From assembly GCA_017651165.1 (NCBI GenBank), contig JAGCDH010000012.1:1-64000 (forward strand): a stretch of DNA of 64,000 nucleotides, given 5' to 3'. The DNA is from Bacilli bacterium. Its GTDB lineage: Bacteria; Bacillota_I; Bacilli_A; RFN20; CAG-826. Both the position numbers and the translations under genes were made by a program. The notes under the pieces were generated by a model. The model saw only the letters and a program-made list of their open reading frames with translations, was not told the origin of the DNA and did not search any database. Positions 1 to 8,924 of this stretch are shown here, one piece after another (the stretch's first letter is position 1; every line of letters starts with the position of its first letter).

Positions 1-125
1 AGCAGAGTTGTTGAGCTCTAGGAGCTCTCATATAACTGTTGTCAGTTATTTTTGTTTTGATGATAACGTCATCACTCGACTGCAGTTAGAGCCTAACCAT
101 TCCCGGTCGAAACCAATACGACCCC
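1..125 (-). ncRNA. ssrA: tmRNA (5' part; 3' end beyond the left edge)
   Basis: On the minus strand the segment starts GGGGTCGTATTGGTTTCGAC and continues with CTCTAACTGCAGTCGAG. A 5' GGGG, the GGTTTCGAC D-loop segment and ACTGCAG are tmRNA 5'-end hallmarks. tmRNA rescues stalled ribosomes together with SmpB and adds a degradation tag. About 80 nt in, AATAACT is followed by GAC AAC AGT TAT ATG, at the place where Bacillus tmRNA has its resume codon after TAACT. This is the only frame that stays open to the window edge and would give a tag beginning DNSYMRAPRAQQLC. The rest of the tag and the 3' acceptor half are not visible. Identity is confident; the tag frame is inferred. Confidence 0.88.
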
Positions 126-135
126 ATGGGCTTAT

Positions 136-165
136 ATTCTACATATAATTATCTTTATTTGTAAA
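136..165 (-). promoter_or_regulatory. Promoter of the tmRNA gene
   Basis: On the minus strand TTTACA (160-165) and TAGAAT (136-141) are separated by 18 nt. The -10 box ends 10 nt before the first G of the tmRNA, which fits a primary transcript with a short processed 5' end. Confidence 0.6.
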
Positions 166-171
166 TAGAAG

Positions 172-198
172 AAAATAAAACCCCATATTTCTATGAGG
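172..198 (-). terminator. Rho-independent terminator of the AraC-family gene
   Basis: On the minus strand a CCTCATA/TATGGGG stem (one G-U pair) with a GAAA loop is followed by TTTTATTTTC. It lies 8 nt after the stop codon of the regulator gene and directly upstream of the tmRNA promoter. Confidence 0.75.
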
Positions 199-206
199 TC
201 TATTGC

Positions 207-1178
207 TTAGTCATGTCTTTTTTCAAAATCTGTAAGGGCACCAATTGAATCGGCGACGTTATAGATCGTTTCGGTTTCATGGATGACTTGTTTGATTTCC
301 ACTTGTTCCGCGCCGATTCTACGACGATACTCTTTTGGAGTATAACCGAAGTGTTTGATAAACATACGGTTCATATACTTTGGATCAGAGAAACCCGATT
401 CATAAGAGATTTCTAATAAGGTCTTTTCTTTATTAGGCATTAATCTAATGCATTGTTCCATTCTCTTAATGTTGACGTAGTCTTGGAATGTCACACCGAA
501 TAAGGATGTGAATAAGTGAGAGAAATGGGTTGGAGAAAGATTTTCTTGTTCGGCGAGATCTTGTAAACGAATTTGGGTTTCAAAGTTGGCATCGATATAA
601 GAAATGATTCTTTCAATTCTTAAGTTCTTTTGTTTTAAGTTATTCTTTTGTGCTTCAGAAATAATCTCATAAGGCACTTTTTCATAGCAGCGTGTTAATA
701 CGCGTGAAACATTAGATAAAACGCGTAATGGATAATAACTACTTTCTAAGAAATATAATTTCGCGGATTCAACGAGTAATCTCACGACTTCTTTTCTTTC
801 GTCTTCATTTAAGTAATCAGCGAGATTACAAGAATTGAAAACTGTGGTTCTAATTTGAGGGAAGTATTCTCTTAAACAGTGATTAGAGATTTGGGCAAAT
901 AGGAACAATGGAGAAGAATCATTATTACGGTCCACGACGATATTAGAATTAGGATTACGGGCGTAGCTATGCACTTCACCAGAATTAATTAAATACACGT
1001 CCCCTTCTTTTATATCGTAGGTATGGCTTTTAATCTTCGCGATACCTTCGCCTTTTAAAACAACGAATATTTCAAACTCGTTGTGGATATGTTCTTTACG
1101 TTGTTGAATCCTGTTCACCAAAAACTTGACGTGTTTTAGCTTTTCATAACGAATAAGCTCAATGTCTAACTGTTTCAT
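207..1178 (-). CDS. AraC-family transcriptional regulator (cupin + AraC HTH)
   Basis: This 323-residue protein has an N-terminal cupin-like sensor (about 15-100, with HIHNEFEIFVVLKGEG and a later GEVHSYA, typical of sugar-sensing AraC regulators). It ends in the double helix-turn-helix AraC domain (about 188-288), with the signature SGFSDPKYMNRMFIKHFGYTPKEYR in the second HTH. Such proteins usually activate carbohydrate-use genes when they bind a sugar. The start is supported by AGGAG 8 nt upstream. It lies downstream of a GH3 glycosidase operon on the same strand, so control of that operon or of itself is a reasonable guess. Two copies of a 17-bp direct repeat in the upstream gap are candidate binding sites. 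The ligand is unknown. Confidence 0.9.
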   Translation of the reverse strand: MKQLDIELIRYEKLKHVKFLVNRIQQRKEHIHNEFEIFVVLKGEGIAKIKSHTYDIKEGDVYLINSGEVHSYARNPNSNIVVDRNNDSSPLFLFAQISNHCLREYFPQIRTTVFNSCNLADYLNEDERKEVVRLLVESAKLYFLESSYYPLRVLSNVSRVLTRCYEKVPYEIISEAQKNNLKQKNLRIERIISYIDANFETQIRLQDLAEQENLSPTHFSHLFTSLFGVTFQDYVNIKRMEQCIRLMPNKEKTLLEISYESGFSDPKYMNRMFIKHFGYTPKEYRRRIGAEQVEIKQVIHETETIYNVADSIGALTDFEKRHD

Positions 1179-1211
1179 TGAATCATCTCCTATTTGTTCA
1201 CTGCAAGATAA

Positions 1212-1240
1212 AGATTATCACAAAAATGTCTAATCGACAA
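1212..1240 (-). promoter_or_regulatory. Candidate promoter of the AraC-family gene
   Basis: TTGTCG (1235-1240) and TAATCT (1212-1217) are 17 nt apart on the minus strand, about 35 nt before the regulator start codon. A copy of the 17-bp repeat fills the spacer, so a protein bound there would affect this promoter directly. Confidence 0.45.
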
Positions 1241-1403
1241 CTATGCTATTAGTTTTCTATTATTTTGTGATTTCTTATTAATACATTTATGTATTTTTAT
1301 AGACGATTCTTTGTTTAATGATTAGTTAGAGTAAACAGCCTTTATACCTTAGAAAAGAAAAACCGCATTTTTGACATTTTCCACCAATCACAAAAATGTC
1401 TAA
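1217..1403. repeat. Pair of 17-bp direct repeats, candidate AraC operators
   Basis: ATCACAAAAATGTCTAA occurs identically at 1217-1233 and 1387-1403, exactly 170 bp apart (about 16 helical turns). Inverted partial copies flank them: TTTTGTGAT at 1263-1271 and GACATTTT at 1373-1380. Spaced identical half-sites are typical of AraC-type DNA looping. Function is inferred. Confidence 0.5.
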
Positions 1404-1432
1404 AAGAAAAGATGGCACCCGAGAGTACCATC
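1402..1432 (-). terminator. Terminator after the membrane-protein gene at 1456-2973
   Basis: On the minus strand GATGGTAC and GTGCCATC form a stem (one G-U pair) around TCTCGG, followed by TTTTCTTTTA. It closes the operon formed by the GH3 gene and the membrane-protein gene. The T-tract touches the second 17-bp repeat. Confidence 0.7.
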
Positions 1433-1455
1433 TAATTCTTAATTAGAATGAAGGA

Positions 1456-2973
1456 TTATGCTTCGGCTTCGGCTTCGCCAACTTTAACTGTGATGTCAGC
1501 GGAGTATTCGCCCCATTGCGCGACGACTTTTTGTTTACCAGGATTGGCAAATTGAGCGGTCACTTGAGCGATACCTCTGTTCTTGTCACCATCAACGTAT
1601 TCAACGGTGATACGACCTTCGTCTGTGACATAGATAATACCGATTGTGTTGTTACCTTCTTTTAAGTTTTCAGTGGTATATGGCTTTTCACCTTGTTCTG
1701 GGTCATAATCTCTACCATCATCGATATACCAAGCAACTTCTGTTGGAATAAAGACTGATGTGTAAGTGAGATTGGTAATAACACGTTTGGCTTGCCAGAA
1801 GGAGAGATCGTAATCCGCTCCAGCGGTAGTCTTTAATTCTGTACCACTGTTATCAATGACGATTGCGCAGTTTGGATAGTATTCGTAACCATTAACGATA
1901 ATGGAACGGTCGCCATTCCAGCTCATACGTAAGTAGAGGTAGGCTTGCCATTGATAGAAACCACTGGCCTTTTGACAAATAATAGATTCGTATCTACTGA
2001 CATTACTGACCATGGTTAAGCAGTCTTTAATATCATTGCCTGCGGCATCTTGGCCTTCTGCTAATGAAGAGTTGAACCAGTAGCCTCTGATCTTACCTTG
2101 GTTTGTGGTACCGGATTCACCAGTGAATGTACCATTATCCCAAAGGTATAAGTAAGCATATGTTTGTGAATAGTCACCTTGGTAGCCTTCAGCGTAAGCA
2201 CCTTCGAAGCGGTAGACTAATTGGGCATCTTCGTATGGAACATTACCATTAGTTGGATAGTTCTTAATGGCATCGTAATCATATGGATAAACATATTCGC
2301 CATTTTTTAAGACTTTTTCTTCTTCCTTGATAAGGATGGAAGATGGATCGAATGTATAGCCTGCATCTTGAGCAGCTTTTCTGATGGATTTGGTGATTAA
2401 TGGATCGGTGTTAGCAGCACTGCTATCAACGATACCTTTGGCCACGATGCAACCCACGACGACGGCGACTAATGCGATGAGAGCACCACTACCGACTCTG
2501 ATCATTTGAGGAACATTCTTCTTATTGATGGACATTTCTTCTTGCGCTTGTTTTTCATCTTTGTAGAAGCCCATAAAGGCAACGACAACGGAAAGGACGA
2601 CAATGATGAATAATAAGACGAAGTAGATCATATTGAGTTCGAAACTACCGCCGTTATATTCAACGTTGTTAACCTTACCAGCGATGAAGTCTGGAATAAT
2701 GATTGTTTCTTTATAGAAAGCGAGGCCAAACATCGCTAATGCGACGATGTGGATGAATCTATATTGTGGGAGGAAAAGGGCCACTAATTCGACCACAAAG
2801 CCCGCTAATAAGAAGACACCAATTGTTTCTGGGCCAACGCCTGCGGCGTAGTTACCCATATTGCCTTCTTGTGTGGCAATAAAGAGAATGGCTGTAATTA
2901 ATGCAAGAACTGCAATACCTGCGGCCATGTAATAGCCGATGGATTTGTTTGCAAATAATTTCTTAAAGAACAT
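1456..2973 (-). CDS. Membrane protein with large extracytoplasmic beta-rich domain, unknown function
   Basis: No family is recognised in this 505-residue protein. The N-terminal third holds about five hydrophobic segments (roughly 14-34, 47-67, 72-90, 113-135 and 158-178). A highly charged stretch (KDEKQAQEEMSINKK) separates the fourth and fifth. The remaining ~320 residues are rich in Tyr, Trp, Asn and Gly, look like extracytoplasmic beta-sandwich material, and end in an Ig-like strand pattern (KQKVVAQWGEYSADITVKV) with an acidic tail. AGGAGG precedes the start. The gene follows the GH3 gene by 12 nt, so the two are almost certainly co-transcribed. A role in holding the enzyme at the surface or in binding its substrate is plausible but unproven. 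Confidence 0.7.
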   Translation of the reverse strand: MFFKKLFANKSIGYYMAAGIAVLALITAILFIATQEGNMGNYAAGVGPETIGVFLLAGFVVELVALFLPQYRFIHIVALAMFGLAFYKETIIIPDFIAGKVNNVEYNGGSFELNMIYFVLLFIIVVLSVVVAFMGFYKDEKQAQEEMSINKKNVPQMIRVGSGALIALVAVVVGCIVAKGIVDSSAANTDPLITKSIRKAAQDAGYTFDPSSILIKEEEKVLKNGEYVYPYDYDAIKNYPTNGNVPYEDAQLVYRFEGAYAEGYQGDYSQTYAYLYLWDNGTFTGESGTTNQGKIRGYWFNSSLAEGQDAAGNDIKDCLTMVSNVSRYESIICQKASGFYQWQAYLYLRMSWNGDRSIIVNGYEYYPNCAIVIDNSGTELKTTAGADYDLSFWQAKRVITNLTYTSVFIPTEVAWYIDDGRDYDPEQGEKPYTTENLKEGNNTIGIIYVTDEGRITVEYVDGDKNRGIAQVTAQFANPGKQKVVAQWGEYSADITVKVGEAEAEA

Positions 2974-2985
2974 ACGTGCATCCTC

Positions 2986-5900
2986 CTATTCGGCAACGCC
3001 AGCGGCATCAGCATCTTGCTTTGCCTTGGCGGATTTGATTTTTGAAGTGATTTCGAAGAAGGCATAGAGACCGACTAAAACGGCGGTAATACCGGCCACG
3101 CCGATGACAGAGCCATCGATAGCCTTTTGCCAGGCCTTCTTACCAAAGCTATTGAATTCGATACCACCCATCATGGATCTACTGATGGAGTACATAATGT
3201 ACTTGTTCGCGCGTTGTAAATCCTTTAAGAGGGTGAGGTCATCATTACTGTTGATGTAGCTACTTAATTGACCACCACGACCACCGTCTAAGCAGAATAA
3301 GTCTGTACCACAGTGGAGCATGGCTGGACCATTACTGTAATTGCTATCGTTACTGCCTGTTAAAGCGTCGTCGATGATTTGACCACGATACTTCCATTCA
3401 CCCCTCATGACGTTCATCATTAAAGGTTCGTGACATGCAGCGTATCTGGCACCGATTCTGTTATAAGAGGTCATGATACCTAAGCCTTTACCTTTGGTTA
3501 ATGCACCTTCGAAAGGTCTTAAGTAGATTTCTCTAATGGCTTGTTCATTACAGTATGTGTAAATACCTTGTCTGTTTGTTTCTTGGTTGTTTAAGAAGCA
3601 GTGCTTAATGTTCATGATTAAGCCTTTCTTTCTAGCAGCACCAACGATGTTAGCGGCGGTATTGTAATTTAAGATACCGTCTTCAGACATGTATTCAGAA
3701 GCACGGGAACCGTAAGGAGTTCTATTGATGTTACAACCTGGAGCGTTGACACAAGCAACACCACAGAATAAGGCATCTTCACCATAGAATTCACCAAACT
3801 TGGATTGCATCTTGTGATCCCATGTACCGGTGTACATTGGGCCAGTTGGGAAGCCGGTTGCCCATCTCTTATCATAGTATTGATATCTGGATAATAAACC
3901 TTCTGGACCTTCGGCGACGGAGTTACCTTTTTTCTTAACTTTTTCGACGTCTAAGATACCACGGTTATCACTGACAGAAATGATTAAGTCACTAAGAGTC
4001 ATTTGCTTAATGAACTTATCCCAAACTTCTGCGCCATCTTCGCCATAGAATCTACTATCTGGATTTGTGACTTCGCCTTCTAATGGGACTTTGCTCATTT
4101 CGCTGAATCTGATGACTGAAGCTTCGTTGGTATCTGGATCAACGTATTGGACGTTGTATTCAGTCTTGTCAGCGGCCTTATAACCTTTATCAGTACTACT
4201 TGTGGAGTAGTAATTTCTCATGTTGCTATCAGCATCTGAAGCAGGGTTATTAGATTTTGAAATCTTGCTTGGCCATGTGCCTTGCCAATCTTGTCTATCA
4301 AGATAAGTCATTTGTGTTTTGCCGTTCTTCTTAGCGATGTAGTTGTAGTCAGCATCATCGAATTGATTCTTAACTTCAACAGTTTCATCGTAGTGTGATG
4401 TAGCGTATGTGACTGTATCTTCTGTAATAGCAAGTGTCGCGACTGCGTCATCATTACCATCATAGGCTTCGCCATTGTGATCCACTAAGGAAGCGGTTGG
4501 GCTCTTGACATGGATAATGTTATTTAACGCTTCGTGAGCACCATTACCAACTGCGAAGTAGTAATTACCACCTTCTAAGATATATCTACCTTTAACGTTG
4601 TTGGATCCGCCTTTAGTGGTTTGATATTCGTTAACATAGTCATATGTTGTTAAGAAGTAACGATCGAAGGAGACATCAACTGTCACTGTTTCGTTTTTCT
4701 TGACATCGACTTTTTCATAGGCCATCAAAGAGATTGATGGTTTACCTAATTTGTTATCTTTATCAAATTGGGTATATGGTTGTTGGACATATAATTGCAC
4801 AGAGGCTTTGCCGTCCATCTTGTTACCATCTTCGTCACCAACGTTGGTAACTTGGACTTTAGCGTCGATTGTATCTTTTTCTTCGTTATATACTAAGCTG
4901 GTGATCTTTTGTTCGAATCCTGTATAAGATTCACCATAGCCGAATGGGTAGCCCATTTCTTCAACGTAGTTCCAGTTACCGGTGCTAACTTTCTTACCCG
5001 CTGTACCACTGGCGTTACCTTGACCTAAGACAGCGTCTTCGTATCTGGTTTCATAATATTTGTAACCAACGTAGACACCTTCTTGGTAAACGGCGATACC
5101 GTCTTGGGCATCACGATTAAAGTTAACATAGGCTGGAGATGAACTGGCGGAGGCTGCAAATGTATTAACAGCGTGGCCAGATGGGCTTAATGGTTTGCCA
5201 TCAGCGTCTTTACCCATTAAGAGGTATGGGATACCACTGGCACCATAGTAACCAGGAACACCAACATAGAGAATGGCATCGATACCGTATTCTTCTTTAT
5301 CAGCCCAGTCCATTGACATTGCTAATGGAGAGTTGATAAGAACGATTGTCTTTTTGAATTGTCCAGAATCCTTGATCATTCTTAACAAATCTTTTTCGTT
5401 AGATTTGAGATCAAGTTGACCATCTGATGGGTCAGTATTTTCTGTACCGATACGGACAAACGTCACGATAGCGGCATCACTATACTGATCGAATGTGTCT
5501 TTGACATCGTTATAAATGCTGACGGAATCTTCAACATTTGTACCTGGGGATGTCATGCTACTTTGTGATAATTTGCTGTACTTTTTGAATACTTCTTGGT
5601 TGACGTGGAAACCTGCATCTTCAAAGGCCTTATCAAGTTTGACAACTAAACTTGGGTTTGGAGCCGCACCACCGGCACCAGAACGCATGAATAAGTTTCT
5701 GCTACCACGGCCAAACAGGGTAACATTTCTTTCGTCTGCTTCTAATGGGAGAACTTTTTTGCCATTCTTTTTGTTGTTTTTGAAAAGAACGGAACCTTGT
5801 TCAACGGCTTCTTCACAGAACTTATAAGCATCTGCGATCATTTGCTTACAACCACTGTCGGATAATGAGCCATTGGCATCCGCATAAGCAGAACCTTCGA

Positions 5901-6060
5901 CTTCATCACTATCGATGGCGTCGATTTTTGTTTGGTTAAGTCCTAAAGCGTCGTTAATGATACCAGCTTTATCTGTGGTAATCTTTTGAGCCGCTAAAAT
6001 GAGGGCTAAAAGTGCCACACTGGTGGCTGAAAGACCTAACCATAGTTTTGGCTTTGCCAT
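2986..6060 (-). CDS. Membrane-anchored glycoside hydrolase family 3, reversed domain order
   Basis: This 1024-residue enzyme is predicted to remove terminal beta-linked sugars. A hydrophobic segment (8-26) looks like an uncleaved signal anchor, and a second one lies near 985-1005, so both ends are membrane-bound. The GH3 alpha/beta sandwich comes first (about 80-370; EQGSVLFKN, then GRGSRNLFMRSGAGG). Next is YPFGYGESYTGFE, the start of the fibronectin-III-like domain. The TIM barrel is last (about 680-940; NIKHCFLNNQETNR and GIMTSYNRIG). This order is the permuted form known for some Ruminococcus and Butyrivibrio beta-glucosidases. The nucleophile position is IIDDA, so Asp898, where most GH3 enzymes have SDW. 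AAAGGA precedes the ATG. The exact sugar cannot be told. Confidence 0.88.
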   Translation of the reverse strand: MAKPKLWLGLSATSVALLALILAAQKITTDKAGIINDALGLNQTKIDAIDSDEVEGSAYADANGSLSDSGCKQMIADAYKFCEEAVEQGSVLFKNNKKNGKKVLPLEADERNVTLFGRGSRNLFMRSGAGGAAPNPSLVVKLDKAFEDAGFHVNQEVFKKYSKLSQSSMTSPGTNVEDSVSIYNDVKDTFDQYSDAAIVTFVRIGTENTDPSDGQLDLKSNEKDLLRMIKDSGQFKKTIVLINSPLAMSMDWADKEEYGIDAILYVGVPGYYGASGIPYLLMGKDADGKPLSPSGHAVNTFAASASSSPAYVNFNRDAQDGIAVYQEGVYVGYKYYETRYEDAVLGQGNASGTAGKKVSTGNWNYVEEMGYPFGYGESYTGFEQKITSLVYNEEKDTIDAKVQVTNVGDEDGNKMDGKASVQLYVQQPYTQFDKDNKLGKPSISLMAYEKVDVKKNETVTVDVSFDRYFLTTYDYVNEYQTTKGGSNNVKGRYILEGGNYYFAVGNGAHEALNNIIHVKSPTASLVDHNGEAYDGNDDAVATLAITEDTVTYATSHYDETVEVKNQFDDADYNYIAKKNGKTQMTYLDRQDWQGTWPSKISKSNNPASDADSNMRNYYSTSSTDKGYKAADKTEYNVQYVDPDTNEASVIRFSEMSKVPLEGEVTNPDSRFYGEDGAEVWDKFIKQMTLSDLIISVSDNRGILDVEKVKKKGNSVAEGPEGLLSRYQYYDKRWATGFPTGPMYTGTWDHKMQSKFGEFYGEDALFCGVACVNAPGCNINRTPYGSRASEYMSEDGILNYNTAANIVGAARKKGLIMNIKHCFLNNQETNRQGIYTYCNEQAIREIYLRPFEGALTKGKGLGIMTSYNRIGARYAACHEPLMMNVMRGEWKYRGQIIDDALTGSNDSNYSNGPAMLHCGTDLFCLDGGRGGQLSSYINSNDDLTLLKDLQRANKYIMYSISRSMMGGIEFNSFGKKAWQKAIDGSVIGVAGITAVLVGLYAFFEITSKIKSAKAKQDADAAGVAE

Positions 6061-6075
6061 ATTATTTTCCTTTCC

Positions 6076-6089
6076 CGCATATGCATGCG
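6076..6089. promoter_or_regulatory. Imperfect palindrome upstream of the GH3 gene at 2986-6060
   Basis: CGCATATGCATGCG reads nearly the same on both strands (five paired bases on each side). It lies 16-29 nt upstream of the start codon, just before the ribosome binding site, so it could be an operator or an RNA hairpin covering translation initiation. No protein can be assigned. Confidence 0.3.
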
Positions 6090-6212
6090 AATAAAAAACA
6101 TGTAAAAATATTCAGCTCGAAATATTTTTTTGTTTCTTCACCTTTATTTATATTTTATTGCGCGTTTATCCCGTATGACTAATATGCGAAACGCCCGTGA
6201 TACATGTGTGAT

Positions 6213-6247
6213 AAAGAAAAAAGAAAAGAGCCGAAATAATCGGCTCT
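6213..6247 (-). terminator. Terminator of the Cys/His-repeat lipoprotein gene
   Basis: On the minus strand AGAGCCGA and TCGGCTCT form an 8-bp stem with a 5-nt loop, followed by a T-rich tract (TTTCTTTTTTCTTT). Confidence 0.85.
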
Positions 6248-6269
6248 AATCTTTAATTATTGACTGTAA

Positions 6270-8804
6270 TTATGCAGCGGCTTTCACTAAGCGGACAGCA
6301 GCGATAAAGGCGGAGTAGCCTTTATTTGTCCAGTGAATTGTGAAGGAAGCAGCGTCAGCGGCAACAGCAATTTGATTGATTGGGCTGGACCATTGACATT
6401 TATCTTGTGCTTCACCTGTGCCTAAGCCATAACTTCCATATGTAGCGTTGTCGTCAGAGGCGCCGATATAAGAACCATCGTCAACTTTGAATTGATAACG
6501 ACTATCATATTTTTGTGTTAATGTTGTGGATGCCGCACAAGCATATAGCTCGATATCATAATTACCAGCTGGGAGACCTGTGATATTCCAGGTGATATCT
6601 TTTTTGAGTTTTTCTGGACTTGCTAAGTCTAATTGATAAGCCACAGCATGGCAAACTGAACATTCGTATGGAGTGGCATCACTGACTTTGGCTTGAGCTT
6701 CACCAAATGTGTGAGCTGCCATTGGTGTTTCAACAGTCTTTTCGTAGTTACAAACTGTACATTTCACTTTGTAAGAACCTTTAGCACTGCATGTTGCGGC
6801 CACTTCATCATATGGATCACTCCATGTATGAGCGGCTTTGTCATAGATACCATCAGCGATTGGGCAGCCTTGAGCTGTACAAGCATGCCAGTGATTATCT
6901 GCATCTGTTACCCAAGCATCATCGCCATTATGGATGTGGGATGGTGTAACGTGTGGAAGACCTGTTAATTCGAATTCAAGCATTTGAGCTCTGTAGCCAA
7001 GATATGGGAAGACATCAATCTTATTGATACCGGCCTTTAATGGGAATTCAACTGGCCATTCGAACCAACCAGAAGATTGGTTGCCATACTTATCTTCACC
7101 CAAGTAGTATTCGACATCGTTAACTCTTAAACCATAACGTTTTTGAGCATGTGTGAATTGGCCATCTTTGTAAACATAACCATGAGCAGTATCGTTTGGA
7201 ATTGGATCGAAAACGTTTGTGACACCACTGTTACCACCAGTGTTATTGATTTTGAACGCTAAACCTGCTTTTTCAACTGCTTCAGGAACATTGACATAGT
7301 AGAAAATGTGTGAACCAGCGGATTGTTCTGCAGGAGCTGCGGTTGCGGTTCCACTGTTTTCAACTGTACCACTTCCAAATCTGACGTAACCATCCGCTTC
7401 TTTTCTATCAAGAGCAGAGCTTGATTCTGTTTGATTATAATCTAAAGCAGACCAACGTAAAGCTGATTTGTTACATGTGGAACAGTTATGAGCGGTTGTG
7501 GCGATATAGCCTTCACCAGCAGCATAGCTTTCAACAACATCACCGAAATTGTGATCTAATCTTGGAAGAACTTCAGTAACGACTTCGTTACAAACAGAAC
7601 ATTGTTTCTTTTGTGAACCAGCGGCTTCGCATGTAGCAGCGACGATATCGTACGCTTCGCCAAGTGTATGTGCTAATTTGTCGAGTTTTGTTTCAACTTT
7701 GTAACCACAGACGGAGCAAACTTCAACTTTCTTGCCTTCGGCAGAACATGTTGCAGCAACGCCTTGTGCTGGATCTTCGACTAATGTATGGGCAACAACA
7801 GCATCAGCTTTACCGGTTGGGCAACCCATCGCGGTACAAGCATGCCAGTGACCTGTTTCATCACTTGACCAGGCATCAGCAGCAGCGTGGACGTGTTCAA
7901 ATTCGGAACCGATAAAGATTAAATCAGAAATAATAAGGTTATAGGAACCTAATCTTTCGTATGTAATTTCATTTAAGCCTGGTTGAATGACACATTCGCC
8001 AATTGGGACAACACAAAGTGGAGAATAGTTGTCGCCCATTGCGGAACTATCTTCACCATCTGCTAATAATTCGTCGAATGTAATTCTGATCCATTGAGTT
8101 TTGTCGAGGGCATCGCCATTGACTTTAACTTCAAAGTTACCTCTTGTGTATTCTGGAGCATTGTCACCAGATGTACTTGTTGCGGCATAGGACTTATCCG
8201 TGTTGCTAGAGAAGGAGTCCATCGCACCACGTTGATATAACATACCTTTGTACAACTTTGTACCTGGAACTGTGAATTTCCAATAGGCTTTGTCGTTTTT
8301 AGAATTGAGTTTGAAGTAACCTGTTGGGGTACCACTCTTGATTTTGCCGGCGTAGAATTTGGCATCAACAGCTTTGATGTCAGCTTTAACGGCATCGCCT
8401 TTCTTACAGTTAGCTAATTTGAAACTAACTTGGTTTTCATCACCAGCAGCGATTTCTTGTTCGGCATCCCAATCGTGAGCGGCTTTAACAACTCGTGTAT
8501 CTTTTTCGTTACAGCCAGCTCTCTTACATGCACGTTCTTCAACACCATCGGTTGTACAACTTGCAGCAGTTTTTACTTCCCATTCGCCCCAGTCATGACC
8601 GAGAGCGTTAACGGGTCTTGTTGACTTTTCGCCACACTTACATGTACCTTCTTCTTCACCTTTTTCGGTACAGGTAGGAGCTTTTGTTTGTGTCCAGTTC
8701 TCATAAACGTGTTTGTGTTCTTCTTTCTTGCCACCACCACCACAAGCTGAGAGAGACATCGCTAACAAAGCGCCAAGGACAACTAAGATTTTTGTTTTTT
8801 TCAT
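6270..8804 (-). CDS. Lipoprotein with Cys/His-rich repeats and carbohydrate-module-like domains
   Basis: This 844-residue protein starts with a lipoprotein signal peptide and lipobox (LSAC; Cys21), so it should be anchored on the outer membrane face. It contains about eight Cys/His units of roughly 35-40 residues built on TC...G....C.VC....E....AHTWGE. Examples are APTCTEKGEEEGTCKCG, AATCEAAGSQKKQCSVC and the longer HWHACTAMGCP type. Between and after them lie three beta-sandwich stretches (about 110-300, 440-620 and 720-844) with features of carbohydrate-binding modules (YYVNVPEAVEKAGLAFKINN; GLPAGNYDIELYACA). Repeats of this kind occur in surface proteins of gut Firmicutes, but their role is unknown to me. 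No catalytic motif is seen. Its place next to GH3 genes suggests glycan binding. Confidence 0.75.
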   Translation of the reverse strand: MKKTKILVVLGALLAMSLSACGGGGKKEEHKHVYENWTQTKAPTCTEKGEEEGTCKCGEKSTRPVNALGHDWGEWEVKTAASCTTDGVEERACKRAGCNEKDTRVVKAAHDWDAEQEIAAGDENQVSFKLANCKKGDAVKADIKAVDAKFYAGKIKSGTPTGYFKLNSKNDKAYWKFTVPGTKLYKGMLYQRGAMDSFSSNTDKSYAATSTSGDNAPEYTRGNFEVKVNGDALDKTQWIRITFDELLADGEDSSAMGDNYSPLCVVPIGECVIQPGLNEITYERLGSYNLIISDLIFIGSEFEHVHAAADAWSSDETGHWHACTAMGCPTGKADAVVAHTLVEDPAQGVAATCSAEGKKVEVCSVCGYKVETKLDKLAHTLGEAYDIVAATCEAAGSQKKQCSVCNEVVTEVLPRLDHNFGDVVESYAAGEGYIATTAHNCSTCNKSALRWSALDYNQTESSSALDRKEADGYVRFGSGTVENSGTATAAPAEQSAGSHIFYYVNVPEAVEKAGLAFKINNTGGNSGVTNVFDPIPNDTAHGYVYKDGQFTHAQKRYGLRVNDVEYYLGEDKYGNQSSGWFEWPVEFPLKAGINKIDVFPYLGYRAQMLEFELTGLPHVTPSHIHNGDDAWVTDADNHWHACTAQGCPIADGIYDKAAHTWSDPYDEVAATCSAKGSYKVKCTVCNYEKTVETPMAAHTFGEAQAKVSDATPYECSVCHAVAYQLDLASPEKLKKDITWNITGLPAGNYDIELYACAASTTLTQKYDSRYQFKVDDGSYIGASDDNATYGSYGLGTGEAQDKCQWSSPINQIAVAADAASFTIHWTNKGYSAFIAAVRLVKAAA

Positions 8805-8850
8805 AAATCTTTAATTTTTTAGCAACGTTATATAGTTGCGTTTTCCTTTC
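8805..8850 (-). promoter_or_regulatory. Leader with displaced ribosome binding site and hairpin
   Basis: The only Shine-Dalgarno-like motif (AAAGGA, 8844-8849) lies 39 nt before the ATG of the lipoprotein gene. A small hairpin (GCAAC/GTTGC, 8822-8839) sits between them. The same plan (AACCCT, then AGAAAGGA, then a hairpin, then an ATG without its own SD) precedes the second lipoprotein gene at 50370, which suggests a shared translational control. Confidence 0.35.
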
Positions 8851-8924
8851 TTTAAGGGTTTTATCATTGTCTGCATTACTAGGCCCTTAAGAAACTAGCA
8901 AGGCAAAAGAAATAAAAAACCAAT

